Assembly: GCA_014323965.1 (NCBI GenBank)
Contig: JACONB010000014.1
Span: 1 to 22,009 of the forward strand
Direction: 5' to 3'
DNA length: 22,009 bases
Source of the DNA: Prochloron sp. SP5CPC1
GTDB taxonomy: Bacteria > Cyanobacteriota > Cyanobacteriia > Cyanobacteriales > Prochloraceae
The notes beneath the pieces are model-generated. The model searched no databases and was not told the origin of the DNA. It saw only the letters and a list, made by a program, of their open reading frames with translations. Of this stretch, positions 1 to 8,043 are shown piece by piece (within the stretch, counting starts at the first letter, position 1; every line of letters starts with the position of its first letter). The position numbers were made by a program, and so were the translations under genes.

Positions 1-330
1 AATCTCCCCTCGCTCAGTTGCTTTGATAGATTTAATTTCCAATTTACTGGGGGTAATGGTGCCCTCCGCCTTGCCAATTTTCTCCAATACCTTCAATTCC
101 TTGGGTTCCAGAGGTAATTCAGACTGCTCCATTTCCAGCAAGGCTGTACCTGGGGGCAAAATCTTGACTGTGGCAATTTCCTCGTGAAAATCAATCAAAC
201 CGCGATCGCGCAATTGACGACAAAATTTATTCTTGCTTTTGATGTCTTTAAACCCTTTCCCTGCTAGATATGCCCGATAATCCGGGTTTCCCAACAACCT
301 CAAAAGAAATTTCAGTTCTGCGGTTTCCAT
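1..330 (-). CDS. Unknown cyanobacterial protein, N-terminal 110 residues (cut by window edge)
   Basis: An open frame runs from an ATG at 330 to the left edge without a stop, so this is the front part of a longer gene. The protein begins METAELKFLLRLLGNPDYRA and is rich in Lys, Glu and Leu. The stretch NKFCRQLRDRGLIDFHEE (residues ~43-60) could be the second half of a helix-turn-helix or winged-helix fold, but this is only an impression. A HIP1 octamer lies inside the coding sequence (near 201), which supports a resident cyanobacterial gene. I recall similar sequences only as cyanobacterial hypothetical proteins. No function is proposed. Confidence 0.7.
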   Translation of the reverse strand, partial: METAELKFLLRLLGNPDYRAYLAGKGFKDIKSKNKFCRQLRDRGLIDFHEEIATVKILPPGTALLEMEQSELPLEPKELKVLEKIGKAEGTITPSKLEIKSIKATERGEI

Positions 331-451
331 CAGAATTATGCTTTCCTTTTCTATTCTACCTTCAGTTCCCTCTCAAGATAGTTCTTTTTCTTTGATTTGT
401 CAACCAAAATCGGTGGAAATCTCAATATTGGTCAAACAATTACCAATTGTG

Positions 452-1166
452 CTAAACGACTTTCCAAGCTAATTGTCGCCAAGTGAGGGGCAAATAGGAT
501 AAAATTAATCCCAAGGTTGCTTTAGGAGAATTACCCAAAACTACCGTAGATGTTTGCACTAATTCTCTTCCTTGCAAAGTCTGACCATTTTCAATTAGTC
601 GCAAACCAAGTACTTGTTGAGTGGCAGCAATACCTTGCTGCCTCACTTTTTCTAAGTTATTATCAAACTCAAAGCTTTCAAGATACCGCAGCTTATATTG
701 CTCGGTCAATTCCCACTTGTTTTGGATGAAAACGATATTCCATTAGTAATGCTGGTAAATAATAGCCTGTTTTTCCGGCTAGAGCTAAACGGATGAATAA
801 ATCATTATCTTCGCAATTTTGCCAATTTGGACGCATAAATCCTACTTCTGCTAAAGTTATTTTGCGAAATAAGGTAGCACCAATTTGAAAACAACTACTT
901 CTAGTAAATTATCCACTACCCCTTCAACTAAGTATTTTCTACCCCCACTGTTGGGAATTGAAAGCGGTCGCTTTTTCATCTCCCATACCTTCAGAATTAA
1001 TAATCCAATGATCCGTATCGACAAAATCTACTTCAGGGTTAGCTGCTAATATAGGAGTAGTGCGGGCGATAAATTCTGAGGTCAGGCGATCGTCGTCATT
1101 AAACTTGAGAAAATATTTCCCCGTCGCTGCCGCAAAACCTATGTAAGCTATTATTTTAGCAATAAA
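452..1166 (-). pseudogene. Decayed family 2 glycosyltransferase
   Basis: Three reading frames on the minus strand together give one GT2-like protein. The first part (1166 to ~942) reads AAATGKYFLKFNDDDRLTSE, containing the Asp-rich NDDDR motif that binds the nucleotide sugar and metal in GT2 enzymes. The frame then shifts at a five-G run (942-946), again near 890-905, and again near 705-715. The middle part reads SCFQIGATLF then FMRPNWQNCEDNDLFIRLAL, with the ED motif of GT2 enzymes. The last part (85 codons, ending in TAG at 452) begins LTEQYKLRYLESFEF. Upstream of 1166 there is a stop, and the usual N-terminal beta strand with its DxS is not found. With three shifts and no N-terminus it is almost certainly non-functional. 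Single-base sequence errors could explain the shifts but not the missing N-terminus. Confidence 0.8.
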
Positions 1167-1418
1167 TTAACTCGATAATATCCAATCACTAAACTGCCTC
1201 TCGGGTATAATAATTGTCTTGACGAAATACTTAGTTGGTACACAAAGGTATCTTATCCTACATTTCTATACCAGTAATAACCCATTATAATAATCTTAAT
1301 TAGTATTTTTGCCTTAAGAATACTTATATTTGCTATAGTGTTAAGATGAGATGGCTCCCATAATCTAGAGTATAACTTAAATGAGTCTAGAGCCAGTAAG
1401 CTACTCTTTCAAAGCTGT

Positions 1419-2636
1419 ATGAAGATTTTAATGCTCTCGTCCATCTTTCCCTATCCCCCAACTAAGGGTAGGATTGAGTTGAGGACGTTTCACTTACTGA
1501 AATATCTCGGAGCACGCCATGAAGTTACCTTGGTGACTAACTGTCTGTCAGGGGTTGGGTCTGAAGAGGTGGCGGCACTGAGAGAGTTGGTGCAAGAGTT
1601 GGCCGTTTTTCCCCAGGTTCAATCGATTACTGAACATGAAGGACTTCTAAATCAGGCAAAACATCTGACAACATTTCTCGGACAGGGAAAACCTCCCCAG
1701 GTACTATCTAATTATAACCCAGCGATGCAAGAATGGGTAGACAAAGCCATCGCAGACAGAGAGTTTGCCATTCTTACAGCTGAACACAGTATGAGTGAAA
1801 TCTACGTCCGACCAGAATGGCGAAGACAACTGGGAACGGTGGTGAATATCCACCATTCTTTATATGGTATCCGCAAGCATGAAGTGGAAACCCATACCGG
1901 AAAGAACGAATTGGCGAACAGGCTCAATTTGCCTCTCTTGCGTCGCTATGAAGAGAGTTATTGCGCCAAATTTAACTCTATTGTAACCGTGACTGAAGAT
2001 GACCGCAAATTCTTCAAGGAACTGAACCCAGAAAGTAAGATTACGGTCATTCCCAACGGGGTGGATTTAAATCTCTTTCCCAAGCGAGTATCTAATCCTG
2101 GGGGACAGAGGATAGTATTAATGGGAGCAATGGATAATAGTGCCAATATCGACTCCGCCAGGTTTTTCAGTCTGGAGATCTTTCCGGAAATTCTCCATCG
2201 CTATCCGGAAGCAAGGTTAGAAATAGTGGGTGCCCGTCCAGTTCCGGAAGTGTTAGAGTTGGCAAAATTACCCAACATTAAGGTCACAGGGGAGGTAAAA
2301 TCTATGGTAGAATACTTACACTGGGCAACGGTGTGTGTTGTCCCCACCCTGCGGGGATTTGGCCTGCAAAACAAGACCTTGGAAGCAATGGCTGCGGGAG
2401 TTCCGGTGGTAGGAAGCGATCGCGCTTTGCTAGGATTGAAGGTAGATGGAGCCAATGTGCCTTGGCGAGCCATGAGAGCGAATAAACTAGAGGAATATGT
2501 CTATGCTATCGGTAGATTGTTTGTCGAACCGAAACTGCGGGAAAAACTTTCCGCCAATGGTCGCACTCTGGTGGAGAAAGAATATACTTGGGAAAAGATT
2601 GGTCAGCGTTACGAAAATGTTATTCAGAAACTTTAG
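1419..2636 (+). CDS. Glycosyltransferase family 4 (GT-B fold)
   Basis: A 405-aa protein of normal length for GT4 enzymes, which transfer a sugar from a nucleotide sugar to a glycan or lipid acceptor at the cytoplasmic face of the membrane. The N-terminal Rossmann half starts MKILMLSSIFPYPPTKG (residues 1-17), a typical opening with the glycine loop for acceptor binding. The linker IPNGVDLNLF (211-220) and the strand LEIVGARP (267-274) mark the C-terminal half. The donor-site motif is GLQNKTLEAMAAGVPVV (315-331), with Glu322 in the place of the second Glu of the EX7E motif. The overall pattern resembles sugar transferases of exopolysaccharide systems (PEP-CTERM/EpsH-associated type), but the acceptor cannot be told. 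It points away from the GT2 remnant and converges on the S9 peptidase gene, 27 nt away. No clear Shine-Dalgarno precedes the ATG. Intact, unlike its neighbours. Confidence 0.9.
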   Translation: MKILMLSSIFPYPPTKGRIELRTFHLLKYLGARHEVTLVTNCLSGVGSEEVAALRELVQELAVFPQVQSITEHEGLLNQAKHLTTFLGQGKPPQVLSNYNPAMQEWVDKAIADREFAILTAEHSMSEIYVRPEWRRQLGTVVNIHHSLYGIRKHEVETHTGKNELANRLNLPLLRRYEESYCAKFNSIVTVTEDDRKFFKELNPESKITVIPNGVDLNLFPKRVSNPGGQRIVLMGAMDNSANIDSARFFSLEIFPEILHRYPEARLEIVGARPVPEVLELAKLPNIKVTGEVKSMVEYLHWATVCVVPTLRGFGLQNKTLEAMAAGVPVVGSDRALLGLKVDGANVPWRAMRANKLEEYVYAIGRLFVEPKLREKLSANGRTLVEKEYTWEKIGQRYENVIQKL

Positions 2637-2663
2637 GGCCTAGAATGATGTTTCGCGCAAAGG

Positions 2664-4513
2664 TTAGAGGGAGAAGATTTGGTGATAAAAGTTAAGTTCT
2701 GCTTCGATGGCTTTTTTGATGTTCTCGGCGCGACGGAAACCATGCTGCTCTCCCGGAAAGGGGACATAAACCACATTTAACCCCTTTTCTTGCAGGGCTT
2801 TTACCATCATTTCCGCTTGAGAAGGGGGTACCACCTTGTCTTCCAGTCCTTGGAAAAAGATAATGGGACAAGAAAGGCGGTGGGTAAAATGAATGGGGGA
2901 GCGCTCTTGATATAATGGTTGCATTTCTGGGTAGGGGGCGATTAGTTTATCTAGATAACAAGACTCGAATTTGTGGGTATCTCTCACTAAGGCTTCTAAA
3001 TCACTAATGCCATAATAACTGGCTCCTGCTTGAAAAACATCCCGGAAAGTTAGGGCTGCCAGAGTGGTATAACCCCCAGCACTACTCCCGGTAATGGCCA
3101 ATTTTTTCCCATCCACTTTCCCCTGTTCTACCAGGTATTTGGCTCCATTCACACAATCATCTACGTCCACAATACCCCATTTGCCAGCCAACCTTCGCCA
3201 TAATTTACATCTAGGAAAGCAAAACCCCGACTAGTCCAATATTGAATCTTTAAATTAAAACTACTAGAAGCAGCCGCAGTGGGTCCACCATGGCTTTTCA
3301 CCACCATTGGGGGTAAGGAGTCGGTAGGTGCAGTGTAATCTTTGTTTTTCGGGGGATAATACCAACCATAGGCAGTTTTACCTCCTTCTGTAGGAAAGGC
3401 GATGGCTTCGGGAACGGAAAGGTATCCCTTCTCAATGTTCAAGGTACTGGATCTTTTTAGTATCTTCCTTTCTTTTGACTCCAGGTTCCAACTCACTACC
3501 CCTGTGGTTTCTGTGGGTGAACCGCCAATAAATACAATCTCCTCTCTGCGAACCTGAAGGCACCAAATATTGGTATAAGGACTTTCCAAGGTTTGTAATT
3601 CTTTATTGTTAAGATTCAAACTAGCCAAGTGCCAGCTACCATTCTGACTATAAGTACAAAGGATCCGATCAGAAGCCGCAAAACCATAGGTAGAAATGCC
3701 AAATACCCAATGAGGATAGGCAAATTCCCCCTCTATTGTAGATAAAGATTCTACTTTACCTGAGTTGGTGCGGCGATAGAGGTGCCACCAACCAAGGCAA
3801 TCGCTGGAGAAATATAATATTCCATCTGGGGACCATTTAGGTTCCCCAACAGACTCTGTTGGGGAACCAGCTACCAGTTTAAACTCCCTAAGAGTACCAT
3901 CTTCATGAATATGGGTCAACCACAATTCACTACTATCCCAAGGCATATGAGGATGGTTCCAACTCAACCATGCTAACCTATTTCCATCGGGACTGAGACG
4001 AGGGGAAGAGTAAAAATCACTACCCGAAACCAATACTTCCACTGTACCCTGGGACAGATCCACTCCTATCAAAGTATTTTCCGGTTCCGACTGTTGCTTC
4101 CTATGGTCTTCACAGACACAAATTAGGCGATTTCTCTTCCAGTCCAGGATAAAATCAGCGTAGCGCAGCTTACTTTCTTCTGTCAGAGGTTGGGGTGGGG
4201 TATTGGGGATTTGGCGATAGATACGTCCGTCGGCGAAATTAGAGAAATAAACTGTACCTTTCACTACCAGAAAAGCGCCGCCACCATATTCGTGGACCCG
4301 CGTCCGCACATTAAAGTCTGGGGGTGTAACATCTGTTATTTTACCATCTGGAGTGTGTTTTACTAACACATTCCTTCCCCCTTCATTAGGTCGTGTTTCC
4401 AACCAATAGATATCTTCTCTGTCTAGGGCAATTGCTGGTAGTCCAATGGTACTAGCAACAATAGAATCTGAAGTAATGGGGGATTTCCAAGAACCAAAGG
4501 ATGCTGTTTTCAT
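2664..4513 (-). pseudogene. S9 family (prolyl oligopeptidase-type) serine peptidase, split by an internal deletion
   Basis: Two overlapping frames form one gene of about 630 codons. The 5' frame (4513 to 3161) encodes the beta-propeller part, with repeats of the type SPDGNRLAWLSW and WSPDGILYFSSD, then the start of the hydrolase domain (SHGGPTAAASS). The 3' frame (3191 to 2664) has the rest of the alpha/beta hydrolase with its catalytic triad: Ser in GSSAGGY, Asp in GLEDKVVPP, His in GEQHGF. Family members normally read NYxGSTGYGxxYRxxLxGxWG across the break. Here NYG is followed after two bases by codons for RLAGKWG, so about 31 nt (roughly 11 codons) are missing and the frame is lost. The triad is therefore not translated in frame. 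Such enzymes degrade peptides, usually in the cytoplasm. A deletion of this size is unlikely to be a base-calling error. Confidence 0.88.
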
Positions 4514-4533
4514 GGTAGAGTCTATTTTTTTAT

Positions 4534-4570
4534 TTAACCGCTGAACGCCGTCAGCGCAGAGGGAGGAAGA
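4534..4570. repeat. Degenerate short dispersed repeat (ACGCAGAG type)
   Basis: The gap upstream of the S9 peptidase start holds AACCGCTGAACGCC followed by GCGCAGAGGGAGG. It resembles the AACCGC...ACGCAGAG...CAGAG repeats at 8008-8040 and 10584-10613. The match is partial and the boundaries are approximate. Confidence 0.4.
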
Positions 4571-4586
4571 TATGAGCTATGATAAG

Positions 4587-5418
4587 CTAAAACCAAAATC
4601 TGATTCCAATTTCTGGAGACCAAACCTCGATATTTGCGTCAAGTAGAACCGATCCATCAGGAAATATAACAGCATCCCCAGTCGAAGTATTCAGGTATCG
4701 ACCTTGTAAGAGTAGGGTCAAACTCTTTGATATTTCCACCTCAAATCCAGCTTTGACTTGAAAAACAAAGCTGGTATCCTCAGCGAATAAATCACTGTTG
4801 TCTAAATCTACTTTCACCGATCCAAAACCCACTCCCGGTGAGATGAACAATGCACTTCTCGATTCCTGTTCAAGAGGAAATCTGAATACAGGAGCGACTA
4901 TAAGACCAAAAAAGGTGTAGGTTCCTTGTCCTTGCGAACCCTCGAATAAGGTTCCTTGCAAATCCGATGATGGAACCTCTCCAGCTCCAGTTCCAGTGAT
5001 GGGTACAAATTCAGCTTCAAGTGCAAAATTACGCCCCAATAAGCGACCGTAATTCACCGAGAATCCGATTCCTGTCTCTAAATCAACCAACTGATTGAAA
5101 ATCTCTGAGCCAGTGCTGGGAAAGAATGCTCCTCCAGTCAAGGTTCCATAATTTCTTCCTGTTGGAGTTCCTTCTACAAAGCGATGTTCTTCATCTTGGA
5201 CGCACTACTGGGTTTTCCCTTGTTTCCGGTGCCCAAATTTGTCGCAACTCCTCGCAATCAGGGTGTTGAGCTTTATAGTAGTAAGCTTGGGGGCTGCACC
5301 ATATCTCAAAGTCTTCTTTACTGTTGATTTCTTGTGCTAACACTGGTTGAATCAAACCAGCCATTAAAAATATTGAACCTAAAATGGCTTTTTTATTCAT
5401 GGAAAAAATTAATTTCAT
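4587..5418 (-). pseudogene. Outer-membrane beta-barrel protein, signal peptide and barrel in different frames
   Basis: The 5' frame (5418 or 5400 to 5191) encodes a signal peptide, MNKKAILGSIFLMAGLIQP then VLAQ, and a short mature region with two Cys that ends PVVRPR and TGA. The 3' frame (open from 5204 down to 4587) has no signal peptide and no good start codon, but carries alternating polar/hydrophobic strands (GFSVNYGRLLGRNFALEAEF, TFFGLIVAPVFRF, LTLLLQGRYL) and ends in Phe (IGIRFWF), as outer-membrane barrels do. The frames overlap only at 5191-5204, and a +1 shift there gives a continuous protein of about 270 residues. The most likely reading is one secreted barrel protein broken by a one-base indel. 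The ATG at 5400 is preferred over 5418, because a promoter at 5429-5457 would leave almost no leader before 5418. Two separate genes are possible but less likely. Confidence 0.65.
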
Positions 5419-5428
5419 TACCCAACCT

Positions 5429-5457
5429 ATTGTACATAACTAGCGATACAATGTCCA
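5429..5457 (-). promoter_or_regulatory. Sigma-70-type promoter for the barrel-protein gene
   Basis: Reading on the minus strand, TGGACA (5457-5452) is followed after exactly 17 nt by TACAAT (5434-5429). This is a good match to the -35 and -10 consensus. Transcription would start near 5422, just ahead of the signal-peptide ORF, and supports translation from the second ATG at 5400. Confidence 0.6.
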
Positions 5458-5483
5458 GGGTAATTTTGCCACTGTGACTAAAA

Positions 5484-5526
5484 AGCGATCTGGTGTGAAA
5501 CACCAGATCTGCTTCCGCAGATCGCT
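5484..5526. repeat. Compound palindrome with two nested hairpins
   Basis: The outer arms AGCGATCTG (5484-5492) and CAGATCGCT (5518-5526) are perfect inverted repeats. Inside, GATCTGGTGT (5487-5496) pairs with ACACCAGATC (5500-5509) around a three-base loop, and GATCTGC (5506-5512) pairs with GCAGATC (5517-5523) around TTCC. The element can therefore fold as two adjacent hairpins or as a branched structure. It lies downstream of psbY and upstream of the barrel gene, which are both on the minus strand. It could end psbY transcripts, but it has no T-run. A mobile palindromic repeat is as likely. Confidence 0.7.
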
Positions 5527-5594
5527 CCCTGCACGGCACTGCGGGGTGGGGCGATCGCCATAAAGAAGCTAATGTTAGTGGTTTCTATTCTGAG

Positions 5595-5711
5595 TTATTC
5601 CTTGTCGAGAAAATCTTGCCCTTGCTGTAATGCAGCGGAGCCAATTTTATACCAGACCCAGCCGACAGCGATCGCCAGGGGTAGAATAACTATTAGGAGT
5701 CGCAAGTCCAT
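5595..5711 (-). CDS. psbY: Photosystem II protein PsbY
   Basis: A 38-residue single-pass membrane protein, MDLRLLIVILPLAIAVGWVW followed by YKIGSAALQQ and a charged tail ending DKE. The N-terminal M-D-x-R, the one hydrophobic helix with Pro (residues 5-21), the Trp at the end of the helix and the following IGxxAL stretch fit PsbY, a low-molecular-mass subunit at the edge of photosystem II next to cytochrome b559. A strong ribosome site, GGAGAAAC, lies just upstream of the ATG at 5711. A HIP1 octamer lies inside the gene. At this length it is easily missed by gene finders. The assignment is by motif memory only. The main alternative is another small thylakoid protein. Confidence 0.78.
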   Translation of the reverse strand: MDLRLLIVILPLAIAVGWVWYKIGSAALQQGQDFLDKE

Positions 5712-5858
5712 CTTTGTTTCTCCTTTTCGGATTTATTAAAGTACTTAACCAATCTTAACACACCCTGGGAATATCAGTTACCAGTTATCACGTACTTTGC
5801 GGGCGGGGTGGCATCATCGATGGCGGGTGCTCTACTTGTTGGTATACTATGGAAATCA

Positions 5859-6512
5859 ATGACGACTACATTAGATACTAGTAATCTCGTTTTAAAAGAT
5901 GTTCATGGTCTTCTCCAATTAAAAAGGCAATTTAACAACTCTTTTAATTCTTTACTTGCTCTGGAATCTTTAAATTCAAGAGAGGAACAAGACTTAGAGC
6001 AAATACGTCATAATTTTGAGGTATATTATGAAGAAGGTAACTTGTTAGAAGGAGAAGTAAAATTTCTGGTCTTATCTCCTTTAATGTGGTTGGCTGGTTT
6101 TTATCATCCCCAGATAAGAATTGCTTTAGAAGAAGGCATTGTCCCCATTAACATTGAAGATAAAGACACCATTATCAGGGGAAGAATGGATATTTTAGCA
6201 GTTAACAGAATAGAAGTAAATAGGAACGATACTCCTTTGTGGGTACTGTTAATTGAATCTAAAAGAGGTCGTGTGGATGCTTTAGAAGGTTTGCCCCAGT
6301 TACTTACCTATGCTTATTCTAGTTTAGAACATCAAGACTCTGTTTGGGGACTGGCAACTAATGGAAAAAATTATCAATTTGTTTATCTGCAAGAAGGTCA
6401 TCCTCCTATCTATCAACTTTTACCGGAATTAAATCTGATTCGTTCCGAACATGCTCTTGAATTATTACAGGTTTTGAAAGCAATTTGTCAACAGTGTTTT
6501 ACTGTATCATGA
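5859..6512 (+). CDS. PD-(D/E)XK nuclease-like protein (type I restriction HsdR N-terminal-like)
   Basis: The ATG at 5859 gives 217 residues starting MTTTLDTSNLVLKDVHGLL, which fits the family start. An upstream in-frame ATG at 5808 would add 17 residues not typical of the family. The pattern Glu65 (GEVKFL), Asp111 (GRMDILAV), then Glu133-x-Lys135 (VLLIESKRG) matches the metal-binding and catalytic residues of the PD-(D/E)XK fold, followed by a conserved LPQLLTYAY (145-153). Many cyanobacteria carry several copies of such stand-alone proteins, often labelled 'restriction endonuclease subunit R'. No helicase, methylase or specificity genes are next to it, so it is not part of a complete type I system here. 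Whether it cuts DNA is unknown. It converges on the carbonic anhydrase-like gene with one base between the two stops. Confidence 0.8.
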   Translation: MTTTLDTSNLVLKDVHGLLQLKRQFNNSFNSLLALESLNSREEQDLEQIRHNFEVYYEEGNLLEGEVKFLVLSPLMWLAGFYHPQIRIALEEGIVPINIEDKDTIIRGRMDILAVNRIEVNRNDTPLWVLLIESKRGRVDALEGLPQLLTYAYSSLEHQDSVWGLATNGKNYQFVYLQEGHPPIYQLLPELNLIRSEHALELLQVLKAICQQCFTVS

Positions 6513-6513
6513 G

Positions 6514-7041
6514 TTAGGGAAAGCCTAAATCGGTGCTTTTTCCAGCATGGACGAGAGCTAACTTTTGGTAACGTTCAGCGTGTTCAATTAATTCTACTAC
6601 TTCCGAGTCGCTAACTTCCCGCAGTGGTTTACCGGGTACCCCTACCACTAGGGATTTGGGGGCTACATCCTTAGTAACAACGCTCCCAGCACCGATAATG
6701 CTACCAGCACCTACCCGCACTCCATTCAAGACTACTGCCCCAATGCCGATTAAACAACCCCTTTCAATATAAGCAGAATGAATTACAGCCCGGTGGCCAA
6801 CGGTAACGAAATCTTCTAAAATAGTAGGCAGTTCGGGATCCCCGTGCAAAATTGCCCCATCTTGGATATTGGTGTTAGCACCAATTTCAATCCGTTCTAT
6901 ATCCCCCCGCACCACAGCACCGTACCACACACTCACCCCGAGACTAAGGGTAACATGACCCATAACCACTGCATTAGGAGCTATAAAAGCAGCTTGAGAG
7001 CAATCGGGAGGCTGCCAATATTTAGTTAGTGAAGTTACCAT
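6514..7041 (-). CDS. Gamma-carbonic anhydrase family protein (left-handed beta-helix)
   Basis: A 175-aa hexapeptide-repeat protein, the usual size of the gamma-CA/CaiE-like family. Repeats of the type IGANTNIQDGAILHGD and VGAGSIIGAGSVV form the beta-helix, and a C-terminal helix follows (VVELIEHAERYQKLAL). The metal ligands of gamma-carbonic anhydrases appear present: His66 (ILHGD), His83 and His88 (VGHRAVIH), with Arg45, Asp47, Gln60 and Asp61 also in the expected places. The enzyme would interconvert CO2 and bicarbonate in the cytoplasm as a trimer. It lacks the RbcS-like repeats of CcmM, so it is not the carboxysome protein. Activity in this subfamily is often unproven. It is divergent from the TIGR02652 gene, sharing a 49-nt gap that must hold both promoters. 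Confidence 0.88.
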   Translation of the reverse strand: MVTSLTKYWQPPDCSQAAFIAPNAVVMGHVTLSLGVSVWYGAVVRGDIERIEIGANTNIQDGAILHGDPELPTILEDFVTVGHRAVIHSAYIERGCLIGIGAVVLNGVRVGAGSIIGAGSVVTKDVAPKSLVVGVPGKPLREVSDSEVVELIEHAERYQKLALVHAGKSTDLGFP

Positions 7042-7090
7042 ATCTATAGATAGAATCCCTAGTTTATAAGAGAGGCAAGTTAAAGTAAAG

Positions 7091-7597
7091 ATGAATCTAG
7101 CTCTACAATACCCTATATTTGGTCCAGAAATTCACTGTCCTCACTGTCACCAGATAATTGCTGCTTTGACTCTGACAGATAGCTATTTGTGTCCTCGTCA
7201 CGGTGCTTTTGAAGCGGATCCCCAAACGGGAGAACTAATTCATCTCCAGTCTCAAAGACACTGGCGTCTCTGGCAGGATAAATGGTATCAACAGTATACC
7301 CACCCTGATGGGATTCGCTTTGAAATTCACGAAGCCTTAGATCGGCTCTATACTGAAGACTATCGAGCCACTAAAATAATTATCGCCCGTCGCTATCGGA
7401 AGTTGGTCAGTACTTATTTGGAACTGAACTCTTATTGGAAAGAAGATCCAGATAGCAACAATCTCCAGTTGTATGGCATACCGATAGAATTTAGTCCCGA
7501 TCCCCCAGAGGCTCCTTGCTGGGAAGTGATTAACTTCCATTTGGAAACAGAAAAAGGGACACCGCAACACTATATTTATTATCATTTATTTGAATAA
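7091..7597 (+). CDS. TIGR02652 family protein (cyanobacterial, unknown function)
   Basis: A 168-aa soluble protein. Near the N-terminus it has a zinc-ribbon-like arrangement: CPHC (Cys16, Cys19) and CPRH (Cys34, His37), which would bind one Zn. The rest is rich in aromatic and charged residues (RHWRLWQDKWYQQY, DYRATKIIIARRYRKL) and ends in YIYYHLFE. I recognise it as the cyanobacterium-specific TIGR02652 group, whose function is not known to me. The stop codon overlaps the ATG of the following VOC gene by one base (TAATG), so the two are probably translated together. Confidence 0.8.
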   Translation: MNLALQYPIFGPEIHCPHCHQIIAALTLTDSYLCPRHGAFEADPQTGELIHLQSQRHWRLWQDKWYQQYTHPDGIRFEIHEALDRLYTEDYRATKIIIARRYRKLVSTYLELNSYWKEDPDSNNLQLYGIPIEFSPDPPEAPCWEVINFHLETEKGTPQHYIYYHLFE

Positions 7598-8043
7598 TGA
7601 TGCACCACGCTGCTATTCGCACCGCTAATATTCATCGGGCGATCGCCTTCTATGAAAAGTTGGGTTTTACTGTAAAAGAGCGCTTTAGTACTGGTTATAC
7701 CCTCGCTTGCTGGCTGGAGGGTTTGGGGGGTAGGATTGAATTGATGGAAATACCAGAACCAAAACCAGCCCCAGATGCTTTTGGAGACGAGCATTATGTG
7801 GGTTATTACCATCTTTCTTTCGATTTGACCCATGTTACTCAAGATTTACCTGGTTGGTTACATGAGTTGAAAGTTAGTTTTGCCAAAGAATCATCACCGT
7901 TGCAAGTATTATTAGAACCGCGACAACAAATGATAGGGGATAGGGTTTATGAGGTGGCATTTATTGCCGATAGAGATGGTTTGCCTTTAGAATTTATTCG
8001 TGAAATAAACCGCCCAGACGCAGAGAACACAGAGAAGAAGTAG
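7597..8043 (+). CDS. VOC (glyoxalase/dioxygenase) superfamily protein
   Basis: 148 residues in two beta-alpha-beta-beta-beta units. The first is HHAAIRTANIHRAIAFYEKLG (from residue 3, where 'HHAAIRTANIHRAIAFYEKL' is the core), and the second starts at YYHLSFDL (71-78). Candidate metal ligands of the VOC fold are His4 (or His3), Glu48 (RIELME), His72 and Glu132 (LPLEFIRE). The substrate cannot be told; glyoxalase I, fosfomycin resistance and ring-cleaving enzymes share this fold. Translation is coupled to the TIGR02652 gene. The last ~10 codons (RPDAENTEKK) are read from a short dispersed repeat, so the native C-terminus has probably been replaced. ATG at 7597 or 7600 could be the start. Confidence 0.8.
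   Translation: MMHHAAIRTANIHRAIAFYEKLGFTVKERFSTGYTLACWLEGLGGRIELMEIPEPKPAPDAFGDEHYVGYYHLSFDLTHVTQDLPGWLHELKVSFAKESSPLQVLLEPRQQMIGDRVYEVAFIADRDGLPLEFIREINRPDAENTEKK
8008..8040. repeat. Short dispersed repeat forming the end of the VOC gene
   Basis: AACCGCCCAGACGCAGAGAA followed by CACAGAGAAGAAG matches the 'AACCGC-AGACGCAGAG-ACACAGAG' repeat scattered through many cyanobacterial genomes. A related copy is at 10584-10613. It supplies the last codons and lies against the stop of the VOC gene. Confidence 0.6.

Noticed and set aside
1260..1418. Promoter with TTGCCT and TATAGT before the GT4 gene
   Set aside because: The spacing is 19 nt and the -35 match is poor; AT-rich DNA gives such matches by chance.
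5808..5858. Earlier start of the PD-(D/E)XK-like protein
   Set aside because: The added 17 residues do not look like the family, whose members start at MTTTL-like sequences matching 5859.
5859..6512. Part of a restriction-modification or defence island
   Set aside because: No methylase, specificity or helicase gene is near; such stand-alone proteins are scattered in cyanobacteria.
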